IMG/VR virus record: IMGVR_UViG_3300005531_000004
Coordinates: 1 to 64,000 of that record
Origin: a virus
Reading direction: 5' to 3' (one strand)
DNA length: 64,000 nucleotides
In this document: piece after piece, positions 56,861-64,000 of the stretch
Position numbering within the stretch: the first letter of the stretch is position 1
Layout of the letters: each line of letters begins with the position of its first letter
Position numbers and translations under genes: made by a program
Notes under the pieces: generated by a model
The model's input: only the letters and a program-made list of their open reading frames with translations
Told to the model about the DNA's origin: nothing
The model's database searches: none

Positions 56861-58127
56861 TTTCCTTGGTAAGTTTGGAGGGACTTCACAAGAAGACTCT
56901 TCACTTACCCCCGCCTATGCTCCAGATGCATTAGGCAAGTTTTTAGGGATGTTCGCTAAAGAAATGCCCTCCTACTGGTTCTACAATGACACAGTAGAGC
57001 TAAGGTTTGATAAGGCAGACCATATATACTACCTTGTCGAAGCTTTGGGTAACCTTAAACCTGTAGAAGGTGTGACTACTGTTTGTCACATCATAGATCG
57101 TTCGCATTCTCTCACTCCATGGGCAGCTAAGAAAGTAGCCGATAAACTAATACAAATTATTCCAACAGTGGAATTATCTGGTGAAATCTGGCTGCAACCC
57201 ATGTCTCTTGCGCTTTTCACTCAGTATGTGATGGAAGCTAAAAAAGCTCCCCAAGAAGAGAAGTTAGAAGCCGGGGATGTGGGCCATATGGCTCACGAGT
57301 GCTTAGAGAAATCTATTCAATTCGCAATTGAAAACAATGCTGGAGTAGTAGAAGAGTTAAAGGAGATTCCTGAGAATGAACAAGCTGCTACGGCTGCTAA
57401 GTCTGCATTGGCTTGGATGCAAGCGCACAACGTTCGTTGGGTAGAAACAGAATCTAAGATTTATTCTAAGGAACACGGTTATGCTGGCACCATGGATGGT
57501 CTTGCTCATGTTGATAGCTGTAATGATCGTACTTGCTGTAGAAGTTCTTTTCAGAATCATTTATCACTTATTGATTGGAAGTCTAGCAATTATCTCTACA
57601 TTGAATTCCTTTTTCAAACGGCGAGTTATCAACATGCGAAACAAGAAGAATCCAACATAAAGATTGAAGACCGTTGGGTTTTAAGACTCGGTAAAAACGA
57701 AGATGAAGCTGGTAAGTTCGAACCATGGTACATGGGACCAGATGAGTTTGAAGAAGATTTAAATGGGTTCCTAGCCTGCTTGAGACTTACTAGACTAGTG
57801 CAATCCGTTAATGATAGAATGAGGGATCAAAAGAAAATACGCAAGGAGATTAAGAAAGAAGAAAAAGCTCTTAAAAAGATTGCTGAGAAAGCCGAGAAAA
57901 AGGCTGAGAAAGCTCGTATACGTGCTGAAGAAAAAGCTGAAAAAGAACGCTTAGCTAAGGAACGTAAAGAAGCTGAGCGTGTAGCTAAAGAGGCTGAGAA
58001 AGAACGTATCAAAGAAGAAGCACGCAAAAACAGAGAGAGTATTACAAAGACTGTTGTTGCAAGTGAGGTACCTCTTGTACCCACTATTACAGGTATTAAA
58101 ATGTTCGCAATTCCAGAGGAAAATTAA
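56847..58127 (+). CDS. PD-(D/E)XK superfamily nuclease (RecB/Cas4-like) with coiled-coil tail
   Basis: A 426-residue protein from TTG 56847. HMAHECLEKSIQFA (His), HGYAGTMDGLAHVD (Asp) and HLSLIDWKSSNYLYIEFLFQ (D-x-K) then TASYQHAK (Q/Y motif) fit the RecB-like nuclease layout. NDRTCCRSS adds a Cys pair. A highly charged tail follows from residue 325 (KKIAEKAEKKAEKARIRAEE). It probably processes phage DNA in replication or recombination. It lies beside the ParB-like gene. Confidence 0.75.
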   Translation: MSYNDFLGKFGGTSQEDSSLTPAYAPDALGKFLGMFAKEMPSYWFYNDTVELRFDKADHIYYLVEALGNLKPVEGVTTVCHIIDRSHSLTPWAAKKVADKLIQIIPTVELSGEIWLQPMSLALFTQYVMEAKKAPQEEKLEAGDVGHMAHECLEKSIQFAIENNAGVVEELKEIPENEQAATAAKSALAWMQAHNVRWVETESKIYSKEHGYAGTMDGLAHVDSCNDRTCCRSSFQNHLSLIDWKSSNYLYIEFLFQTASYQHAKQEESNIKIEDRWVLRLGKNEDEAGKFEPWYMGPDEFEEDLNGFLACLRLTRLVQSVNDRMRDQKKIRKEIKKEEKALKKIAEKAEKKAEKARIRAEEKAEKERLAKERKEAERVAKEAEKERIKEEARKNRESITKTVVASEVPLVPTITGIKMFAIPEEN

Positions 58128-58130
58128 TGA

Positions 58131-58544
58131 GTGAAGACGAAGGTTTGTTGTAAATGTGATAAGCGTAAGCCCATTACTTCCTTTTATAAAAGAAAAGATC
58201 GTAAAATAGGAATAATGTATTGTTGTAAGTTGTGTCAAGATAACAAGACTAAAAGCTGGGCTTCTCGCAATCCTAAAAAGTACAAAGACAAAAATAAAAA
58301 CGGCCATTTAAAGCACTATCATGGATTTTCCTTAGAAGACTTTAAAGAACTCTCAAAGAAACAAAAACATCGTTGTGCTATCTGTAAAAAGAAAACTAAG
58401 CTGTTTGTAGACCATAAACATAAAAGCAAACCAAGAAAAATAAGAGGACTACTTTGCCCCAATTGTAATTTTGCCATTGGACAATTTAAAGACAGTGTAG
58501 TTTCTCTAAAAAATGCAATAAAATACATTCAGGAGAATGCATGA
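58131..58544 (+). CDS. HNH homing endonuclease, endonuclease VII type
   Basis: A 137-residue protein from GTG 58131. KVCCKCDKRKPITSFYKRKD, YCCKLCQDNK, HRCAICKKKTKLFVDHKHKS, IRGLLCPNCNFAIGQFKDSV: two Cys pairs plus the HNH core and its final helix. It overlaps the next gene by four bases. Confidence 0.88.
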   Translation: MKTKVCCKCDKRKPITSFYKRKDRKIGIMYCCKLCQDNKTKSWASRNPKKYKDKNKNGHLKHYHGFSLEDFKELSKKQKHRCAICKKKTKLFVDHKHKSKPRKIRGLLCPNCNFAIGQFKDSVVSLKNAIKYIQENA

Positions 58545-59512
58545 GCGAAGAATTAACAGTGTTAAAACCTCAAAGCTTGGCTGTTATGGGAGGTGTAGGT
58601 TTAGGAAGTGCTATCTTCAAGACCCGTCCTGCTACTATCGAGCTTGTACCTCGTACCACTAGGCAGACAGGAGCAATCCCCGGTACCTTCCGTAATATGA
58701 TGACCAACGAAGTCATCGGCATTACAGATGAGGAAGGGAAGGTAGTAAAGAACGAATTCAAAGCTGTGTTGCTTGCTGTACCGCAACCTCAGCGTGAATG
58801 GTATAAGAATGATGGCAAGACGTTCAGCGCCGATATGAAGCAATGCTTCTCATTGGACAACGTTCAGCCACATCCTAAGGCGAAGAATCCTCCAGCCATG
58901 TTCTGCGCTACTTGTCCCAAGGGTGATATCAACTGGCAGAAGTGGCGCGATGGTGGACGTACACCTGATCTGTTGCCTCAGTGCCAAATGTACTATCACT
59001 TGGTATTGGCTGAGCGTAATTCCCAGCAACGTTATTACATGAACGTAAAGGGTAAGAGCGTGAAGCAGTTTAGGGACGCCATGGAAATGCAGATGGGTCC
59101 GCTGCTTGAAAAGATGGCTGCTAACGTAGTGATGATTAATCGCAGCCGTGGCTACAAGCTGAATAAGAATACAGGGCAGTTTGACTTTGTTGGTTTGCCT
59201 GAGGGAGTTACTGAAAAGCTTCCTGCTGAACCAATGCCTAACATCTTCGACATCTCCTTTACGGTTTATGCAACTGAGGACAAAGATAAGAACCTCATCA
59301 TGGGCTTTAAAGATTTTGCTCGTATGAAGCCCGAGGATCGTAAGGAGTTTGGTGCGCTGTATCAAGAGTACATGGAACAGCGTCAACAGTTCCAAGAAGC
59401 CGCTACACAAGCAGCCGTTACCGAGCAGAAACAAGCTGATGATGCTGTTAGTGAAGTGGTTGACGCTGAATATATTGCGAGTGATGGAAAAGACGCCCCT
59501 ATCACCCTGTAA
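58541..59512 (+). CDS. hypothetical early protein, possibly single-strand DNA-binding-like
   Basis: A 323-residue protein. Central motif MFCATCPKGDINWQKWRDGG ... PQCQMYYHLVLAERNSQQRY gives a possible zinc cluster and the remainder looks like an OB-type beta region (YYMNVKGKSVKQFRDAMEMQ). A very acidic, Gln/Ala-rich C-terminus (EQKQADDAVSEVVDAEYIAS) is common in single-strand binding proteins. Sequence identity is not recognised, so this is an inference from layout. Confidence 0.5.
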   Translation: MSEELTVLKPQSLAVMGGVGLGSAIFKTRPATIELVPRTTRQTGAIPGTFRNMMTNEVIGITDEEGKVVKNEFKAVLLAVPQPQREWYKNDGKTFSADMKQCFSLDNVQPHPKAKNPPAMFCATCPKGDINWQKWRDGGRTPDLLPQCQMYYHLVLAERNSQQRYYMNVKGKSVKQFRDAMEMQMGPLLEKMAANVVMINRSRGYKLNKNTGQFDFVGLPEGVTEKLPAEPMPNIFDISFTVYATEDKDKNLIMGFKDFARMKPEDRKEFGALYQEYMEQRQQFQEAATQAAVTEQKQADDAVSEVVDAEYIASDGKDAPITL

Positions 59513-59514
59513 GT

Positions 59515-59907
59515 ATGGCCTCAGAACATAGGAAAAAATATCAAAGAGAATGGATTGCTGAACGCAGGGAAAATTGGTTTAAAATCAATGGACCCTGCGT
59601 TAAATGTGGTTCTTGGGAAAACCTAGAAATACACCATAGAAATCCAGAAGAAAAAGTATGTCATAGAGTTTTTTCTTGGTCTAAAGCAAGAAGAGATGAA
59701 GAATTAAAAAAGTGTGATGTACTTTGTGAAAAATGTCATTTAGAAGTTACTAAAACTCAAATCAAAAGAACACGCCCCATACATCATATACATGGGACAA
59801 ATACTGAATATCGTCGTGGTTGTAGGTGTGAATTGTGTAAAGAAGCTAAACGTAAGGAAATAACTTTATACAGACTACGACAACAAGCTATGAGTGTAAG
59901 AAACTAA
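59515..59907 (+). CDS. HNH endonuclease adjoining the tmRNA
   Basis: A 130-residue protein. NGPCVKCGSWENLEIHHRNP, LKKCDVLCEKCHLEVTKTQI are the HNH core; a second Cys pair RRGCRCELCKEAKRK follows. Its TAA stop lies in the first bases of the tmRNA acceptor piece. It starts two bases after the previous stop. Confidence 0.85.
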   Translation: MASEHRKKYQREWIAERRENWFKINGPCVKCGSWENLEIHHRNPEEKVCHRVFSWSKARRDEELKKCDVLCEKCHLEVTKTQIKRTRPIHHIHGTNTEYRRGCRCELCKEAKRKEITLYRLRQQAMSVRN

Positions 59908-60210
59908 AACATAAGTAGATCAGACATGGGTGCGAATCCCATCACCTCCACCATAGACCTTCTGAACGCTGTAAGGAATGGTAACCTTAGCTAGTCTCTA
60001 ACCAAGATGAAGCAGAAGGTCTATAGAGGGGGTGTCATAGAATCGATGAATACTTTATGGTTAGTGGACACTTCGTTATAGCAAGCCGTTCGATATACGG
60101 AATGCAAAACAATAAACGCTAAGAATAACAAGCGTGCTGCTTTCAAGACCTTTGCTCCTAAGGCAATGGCTGTAGCAGCCTAAAGGATAGGGGCTAGCAA
60201 TAGCCCCTTA
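59904..60210 (+). ncRNA. ssrA: circularly permuted (two-piece) tmRNA
   Basis: The 3' acceptor piece comes first: T-arm ATGGG-TGCGAAT-CCCAT, then CACCTCC-A-CCA ending at 59953. A 74-base spacer follows, closed by an 11-pair stem (TAGACCTTCTG / CAGAAGGTCTA). The 5' piece starts GGGGGTG at 60028. GGGGGTG pairs with CACCTCC and includes G3-U70, the alanine mark. It then has TAGAATCGATG, the tag frame at 60118-60183 (GCT resume codon, 21 codons, ending AVAA then TAA) and a GGGGCTA-GCAA-TAGCCCC hairpin. Pairing of CTAA/CATAA upstream of the T-arm with TTATG/TTAG supports helix P2. Confidence 0.85.
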
Positions 60211-60232
60211 CCGACTCAGAAAAGAGGATTTA

Positions 60233-60652
60233 ATGGGAAGTCATTACGATACATGGCACAATGAACACCCGGAATTAAAACAAGATACTCAGCAAGCAAA
60301 TTCAGCAAGCAAACAAGTTCCACAAGAAGAACAAGTTCAATACCAAAAAGCATACGTTGGTGAGCCAAAGGCAGATTTTGATGCTTTAGTACGACGTTTA
60401 AACAACCTAGATAATCGGGTTAATAATTTAGAACAACCTGCATCGACTTCCGAATCCCTGTCTGTGCATGGTTTCACATTTCATTTTAAGCCACTGCCTA
60501 AACAAGACGTTATGATCAGTGGTGTGAATTCGCCGGGACGTGAAGGTTTGATGGTAGTTGTTAACGATGGGTTGAATGATTTCAGTGTGGCTAAGCTGGA
60601 ATGGGACCATCAGAAACAAGGGTTTGTTCTCTTTACTGGCAGAGGAGTCTAA
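60233..60652 (+). CDS. hypothetical protein
   Basis: A 139-residue protein. Gln-rich N-terminus, a short coiled coil (FDALVRRLNNLDNRVNNLEQ), then a beta domain (TFHFKPLPKQDVMISGVNSP). ATG 60233 follows GACTCAGAAAAGAGG. No family recognised. Confidence 0.5.
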   Translation: MGSHYDTWHNEHPELKQDTQQANSASKQVPQEEQVQYQKAYVGEPKADFDALVRRLNNLDNRVNNLEQPASTSESLSVHGFTFHFKPLPKQDVMISGVNSPGREGLMVVVNDGLNDFSVAKLEWDHQKQGFVLFTGRGV

Positions 60653-60655
60653 GTT

Positions 60656-60808
60656 ATGTTAGTGAATTTTATGGATAGCATTGCATTAATTTTAGCTCTT
60701 GGTGGAGCTTTTATGTATGCTTATGTCCAAAATGACACAGGCGTAATATGGGCTGCATCATGTGCAGTGTGGGTAGTAATAGCTATGTCAAGGAATAGGA
60801 GTAAATAA
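60656..60808 (+). CDS. small membrane protein, two TM segments
   Basis: 50 residues with SIALILALGGAFMYAYVQ and GVIWAASCAVWVVIAM as likely membrane helices and a basic end. Size and topology are those of a class II holin, but nothing else supports lysis function here. Confidence 0.5.
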   Translation: MLVNFMDSIALILALGGAFMYAYVQNDTGVIWAASCAVWVVIAMSRNRSK

Positions 60809-60813
60809 TACAA

Positions 60814-61041
60814 ATGGATGGATTTTTGAAGGGTGTTGGAACAGTGATAGTTTTTGTTTTGATTGTAACTGTTCTTAGTTTCATATTTGCTTTTCCTACC
60901 AAGTGGGCAGTGAATTATGTGTTTGCTCCCTCAGTGCTAACCACAATCTTCGGTGGACCACTGACCGTATGGAAAGCGTGGGCTTTTAATTATCTCTTTG
61001 TTAGCTTGTTTGGAAAAGCTAGCAATAGTTCAAAGGATTAG
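60814..61041 (+). CDS. small membrane protein
   Basis: A 75-residue protein with GTVIVFVLIVTVLSFIFAF and a second hydrophobic stretch LTVWKAWAFNYLFVSLF. Together with its neighbour it could form a membrane or lysis pair. Unknown function. Confidence 0.5.
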   Translation: MDGFLKGVGTVIVFVLIVTVLSFIFAFPTKWAVNYVFAPSVLTTIFGGPLTVWKAWAFNYLFVSLFGKASNSSKD

Positions 61042-61044
61042 TTT

Positions 61045-61239
61045 ATGTCGTTAGGAGCAATTGTTAACCAGATTGTTAGAAAACGTCTGAAAGAATATAA
61101 TCAAATGCACGATGCAGATGTGGTTTCTATGGCTAACCTCATTGCTCGTGATGTAGTAAAAGTGTTGCGCCCTACTCCAGAGCATGAATTGTTTGGTGTA
61201 AATGAGGGTTTGAATGGAAGAATGCCGACAAAACTGTAA
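61045..61239 (+). CDS. small hypothetical protein
   Basis: A 64-residue protein (IVNQIVRKRLKEYNQMHDAD, VVSMANLIARDVVKVLRPTP), helical. Shares one base with the next start. Unknown function. Confidence 0.45.
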   Translation: MSLGAIVNQIVRKRLKEYNQMHDADVVSMANLIARDVVKVLRPTPEHELFGVNEGLNGRMPTKL

Positions 61240-61943
61240 TGGACATATTTGAACAGCTAAGCCCTCCAGCAATACACGGTGAACTGGAGGCTGGAAGAGC
61301 CGCTTCGGTTAGAAAAGAACTAGTACGCCTTGCTAAATCAATCCAAGTTAGTACTTTCGACCAAGCCACGCTCTTCCATGAGGTACAGACCAACTCTTAT
61401 TTTCTAAAGTGGGGCTATGCGTCACTTGGGGAGTACGCCACTAAAGAGCTTGGCATTAAAGAACGCAAGGCACAATATCTTGCTAAGATCGTTAAAGTTT
61501 GTACAGACTTAGGATTAAACAGAGAAGCATATGAACCCGCTGGCATATCAAAGCTACGCGAGATAGTCACGCTCGATCCTAAAGGATTCCACTTCGACAA
61601 CGAGGAAAATAAAAATTATCCTCTAGATGAATTAATGGTTGACTTGATCCTAGATGCGCCTGAGATGACTTTACAACAAGTTAAAGACAAGGTAGCAGAA
61701 TATAAAGGTCAAGTCGGTAAAGAACGTATTGTAATGCGTAACTTTGGCATTACAGAGTCTTGCTGGGAACACACCATAGCCCCAGCGTTGGAGCTTGCTG
61801 CACGTAAACTAGGAAGTGCTGGCAGAGATGAAGCAGGTAACGCTGTTGAATATTCAATGGGCGCTAAGCTTGAAATCATCTGCGCTTCCTTTATGCAAGA
61901 CCCAAATAATTTTATGGAAGACTCAGAAATTCCAAACGAATAG
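61239..61943 (+). CDS. hypothetical helical protein
   Basis: A 234-residue protein. The first half (TFDQATLFHEVQTNSYFLKW, GYASLGEYATKELGIKERKA QYLAKIVKV) recalls a helical DNA-binding region of ParB/DUF3102-type proteins. The rest is unclassified. It precedes the secreted protein by eight bases. Confidence 0.5.
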   Translation: MDIFEQLSPPAIHGELEAGRAASVRKELVRLAKSIQVSTFDQATLFHEVQTNSYFLKWGYASLGEYATKELGIKERKAQYLAKIVKVCTDLGLNREAYEPAGISKLREIVTLDPKGFHFDNEENKNYPLDELMVDLILDAPEMTLQQVKDKVAEYKGQVGKERIVMRNFGITESCWEHTIAPALELAARKLGSAGRDEAGNAVEYSMGAKLEIICASFMQDPNNFMEDSEIPNE

Positions 61944-61951
61944 GAAAGTAC

Positions 61952-63637
61952 ATGAAAAAATTTTTATCCCCACTAGCAATTATTTTGTTTGCTATTTCCT
62001 CATTTGCTCAGTCATTTGATGGACCAGCAAAGCTCCCTGCTCCACCCATGGAAACAAGGATGAGCTTTACTCCTTCTTCCAATTATCCTAAATACGTTGG
62101 TCCTACTGGTTCTTTGCTGGCTACATGGCAAAGCGCAGTGCCGGGAGATACGATCCTAGTTGATCCTGCAATCACGTTAACCCTTACATCTAACTTAGCT
62201 TTACCTAATGGTAATTGTAGTACGGGACAGTGGATTACAATTCGTACCGCATCAAACATGATTCCTGATGAGTTTACTAGAATTAATTCTAGTTATTATC
62301 AGTACATGCCTAAGATTATTATTGCTTCCCAAAGTGCCTCTATTACGGGAGGTTCTTGTACAAGGTTGATTGGTATTGATGTTGGGGCTAGTCCTAATTC
62401 CCCAATCGTATATAACCTGTTTAAGGGTTTGGGAACAAACATCATCATAGATCGTTCACATATTCACGGTACTCCTACTACTGAAGTAAATCGTGGAGTG
62501 TCCCTATCAGATTCACATAACGTGGCTGTTATTCATTCAGTATTTGATGAATTTCATTGTCGATCTGTTTCAGGTGCTTGTACAGATTCTCAAGCAATTG
62601 CTGGTGGTACTGATGCTGTTGGTGGTGGTAACTATTTCATCTTTGAAAATACCCTCTCAGCCGCTGGACAAGAAATTTTGTTTGGTGGTGGAGCATCGGT
62701 AGACGTTCCTAGCAACATTGTTATCAAACGTAATTATCTATATAAACCTACACGTTGGAATCCATCTAGCCCTGATTTTGATGGAGGTACAGCAGGCAGT
62801 AATGGCATTAAGCATCCATGGTTAGTAAAGAATCACATTGAATTTAAGAATGCTGATTCCGTACTGGTTGAAGGGAACGTATACGAGAACGTATGGGGAG
62901 GATTCTCTCAGGTAGGAGCAGCTAACCTAGTAACAGCTAAGAACCAAGCAGGACCAAATGGAACTAATATTTGCCCTGTATGTGCTGTGACTAACGTTAC
63001 GATCCGCCTGAACAGCATTTCTTATGAAGCTCAAGGTTTCCAAATTGCTTGTGCTGCTTCTGATAACGGTGGGCTTCCTGCTGCTTGTGGAAATTATTCG
63101 ATCCACGATAATGCTGTAGCTCATCTAGGATACCCTACTTGCTATAATTGCAGTAGCTTTACCAATCAGCTAGGGCTTGGCAGTACGGTGATTATGCAAC
63201 ACGTTCTGTTTAGTCATAACTCATTTCAGAACGATACGATCCTAGCGCCACCAGCAGACCCAGCAGCTTCAACAGCTAGTGCCGTACTGCTTGTTTCAGC
63301 TATACCCCCTGCCGTTGGTAGTGCAGGTTACGATATTCACTTTGATTATAACTTGTACGATCCCGGCAATTACGGAATCTACAATTCTGGTCCTATAGCC
63401 CCCGGAGGAATTGCTAATTGCTTTAGTGGTACCTATCCTCCAATGGCTATCAAGAGTAAGATTGCACTATGTTGGGGTTCTAACAGTTCATTCGTAGGCA
63501 ACCAGATTAACCCCACAATTAAGTGGGCGGGTTATCTACCTTGGCCTGATGGAAACTTCGTGGCACCTAGCGTGGCTCCTAGTGCTGGTGCAAATATGAC
63601 AGCAGTTAACGCAGCTACAGCAGGAGTAAAGCAATAA
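61952..63637 (+). CDS. secreted right-handed beta-helix protein
   Basis: A 561-residue protein with a clear signal peptide (MKKFLSPLAIILFAISSFAQ, cleaved after about residue 20). Then GDTILVDPAITLTLTSNLAL and WITIRTASNM mark a beta-helix of the pectate-lyase-like superfamily. Later repeats include RGVSLSDSHNVAVIHSVFDE, FIFENTLSAAGQ and NVTIRLNSISYEAQGF. Similar secreted proteins are common in Acidobacteriota, by memory. An exported polysaccharide-binding or degrading function is plausible; its presence as an exported protein in a phage is odd. Confidence 0.7.
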   Translation: MKKFLSPLAIILFAISSFAQSFDGPAKLPAPPMETRMSFTPSSNYPKYVGPTGSLLATWQSAVPGDTILVDPAITLTLTSNLALPNGNCSTGQWITIRTASNMIPDEFTRINSSYYQYMPKIIIASQSASITGGSCTRLIGIDVGASPNSPIVYNLFKGLGTNIIIDRSHIHGTPTTEVNRGVSLSDSHNVAVIHSVFDEFHCRSVSGACTDSQAIAGGTDAVGGGNYFIFENTLSAAGQEILFGGGASVDVPSNIVIKRNYLYKPTRWNPSSPDFDGGTAGSNGIKHPWLVKNHIEFKNADSVLVEGNVYENVWGGFSQVGAANLVTAKNQAGPNGTNICPVCAVTNVTIRLNSISYEAQGFQIACAASDNGGLPAACGNYSIHDNAVAHLGYPTCYNCSSFTNQLGLGSTVIMQHVLFSHNSFQNDTILAPPADPAASTASAVLLVSAIPPAVGSAGYDIHFDYNLYDPGNYGIYNSGPIAPGGIANCFSGTYPPMAIKSKIALCWGSNSSFVGNQINPTIKWAGYLPWPDGNFVAPSVAPSAGANMTAVNAATAGVKQ

Positions 63638-63638
63638 G

Positions 63639-63929
63639 ATGTCGTTCGATAGATTACCTCCCGAAGAATATCATGCTTTATGCTTGGTAGTATTCGGAAG
63701 GGATCATTATCGCTGTAGGCACTGTAAGTATAGACAGAACCTTACAGCACATCATATAATATTTAGATCAGAGGGAGGGCCAGATGCCACATGGAATCTG
63801 GTCACCCTCTGTGATAGATGCCACTCAGCCGTTCATCGTTATGAGTTAGAGATATACTCAGACAATGAAGAGGTAGGGGCAGACGGTATTTTAAAGTTTG
63901 AACGGGTTAATGGATGGAGGCCCACTTGA
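63639..63929 (+). CDS. HNH endonuclease, short form
   Basis: A 96-residue minimal HNH protein: VVFGRDHYRCRHCKYRQNLT, AHHIIFRSEGGPDATWNLVT and LCDRCHSAVHR form CxxC...HH...N...CxxCH. This compact form (HNH, ParE-terminase neighbour type) also occurs beside terminases, but no terminase follows here. ATG starts one base after the previous stop. Confidence 0.87.
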   Translation: MSFDRLPPEEYHALCLVVFGRDHYRCRHCKYRQNLTAHHIIFRSEGGPDATWNLVTLCDRCHSAVHRYELEIYSDNEEVGADGILKFERVNGWRPT

Positions 63930-64000
63930 ATTTCCCTGATACAGTATACGCAACTAAAGCCGCGTACATTGACCCTATAGAGTGTGGGTCAACCGTCGCA
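63926..64000 (+). CDS. start of a gene cut by the window edge
   Basis: TTG 63926 (MNFPDTVYATKAAYIDPIEC) or ATG 63914 opens a frame to the end. GGAGG precedes the TTG by six bases. Too short to classify. Confidence 0.35.
   Translation, partial: MNFPDTVYATKAAYIDPIECGSTVA

Noticed and set aside
58850-59434. Open frame of 194 codons antisense to the gene at 58541
   Set aside because: Mirror of a coding strand with better codon pattern and start; no motif.
59515-60210. Non-permuted tmRNA interrupted by an HNH insertion
   Set aside because: No second GGGGGTG-type 5' half exists upstream of 59515; the pairing partner is downstream of the acceptor end.
60656-61041. Holin assignment for the two small membrane proteins
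   Set aside because: No endolysin gene nearby and no family match, so left as membrane proteins.
1-64000. CRISPR array or Cas genes
   Set aside because: No regularly spaced repeats found; the RecB/Cas4-like nuclease stands alone and fits phage recombination.
1-64000. Integrase, excisionase or repressor suggesting a temperate phage
   Set aside because: None recognised in this window; absence here does not prove a lytic lifestyle.

Overview
This window is part of the genome of a lytic-looking, double-stranded DNA tailed bacteriophage. It carries a terminase with Walker motifs, a portal, a scaffold-like protein and a major capsid protein, plus a family A DNA polymerase, a class II ribonucleotide reductase, RNase H, many tRNAs and a tmRNA. 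No integrase, repressor or host housekeeping block is visible. The window starts inside a GDP-L-fucose synthase gene and ends inside another gene, so the genome is larger than 64 kb. No tape-measure protein lies here, so I cannot settle the tail type. The host is not proven. The secreted beta-helix protein and the fibre N-domains look to me like proteins of Acidobacteriota and their phages, which is only a weak hint.

Layout. About 0.001-28.9 kb is read leftward (minus strand). From the right it holds a SprT-like protein, a probable small terminase subunit, the large terminase, small virion-associated proteins, portal, scaffold, capsid, a GroES-like co-chaperonin, connector or tail proteins, fibre-like proteins, and a sugar module (gmd, fcl, a GT10 fucosyltransferase and several other glycosyltransferases). 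About 27.8-31.4 kb is a minus-strand tRNA array. From 32.5 kb the plus strand carries replication and nucleotide metabolism genes (DNA polymerase, ribonucleotide reductase, GMP reductase, MazG-like, RNase H), then a second tRNA cluster at 41.4-42.2 kb. A short minus-strand group follows at 42.6-44.2 kb. Next is about 2 kb of almost gene-free, hairpin-rich DNA at 44.3-46.2 kb. After that comes a long run of tightly packed small early-type genes (46.2-61.9 kb), including a ParB-like protein, a PD-(D/E)XK-type nuclease and a circularly permuted tmRNA. Last is a secreted beta-helix protein.

Two themes dominate. First, homing endonucleases are very dense: about 21 LAGLIDADG, GIY-YIG and HNH genes lie between, inside or overlapping other genes. 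One sits in a group I intron in the major capsid gene, and that gene is interrupted by a second, ORF-less group I intron. Second, RNA structure is abundant. Five late-region endonuclease genes of different families are each preceded by two tandem hairpins whose loops are perfectly complementary and covary between copies. This kissing-loop element overlaps the ribosome binding site and is my strongest candidate for an undescribed regulatory system. Other RNA features are the permuted tmRNA, a tRNA-like element with a UACG-capped stub in place of the anticodon arm upstream of the capsid gene, unusual tRNAs, and the two long non-coding regions.

How it works together: the plus-strand genes would supply nucleotides and copy the genome. 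The minus-strand late genes build and package the head. The gmd-fcl-GT10 genes could make and transfer fucose onto a phage or host surface structure. The tRNAs and tmRNA would support phage translation.
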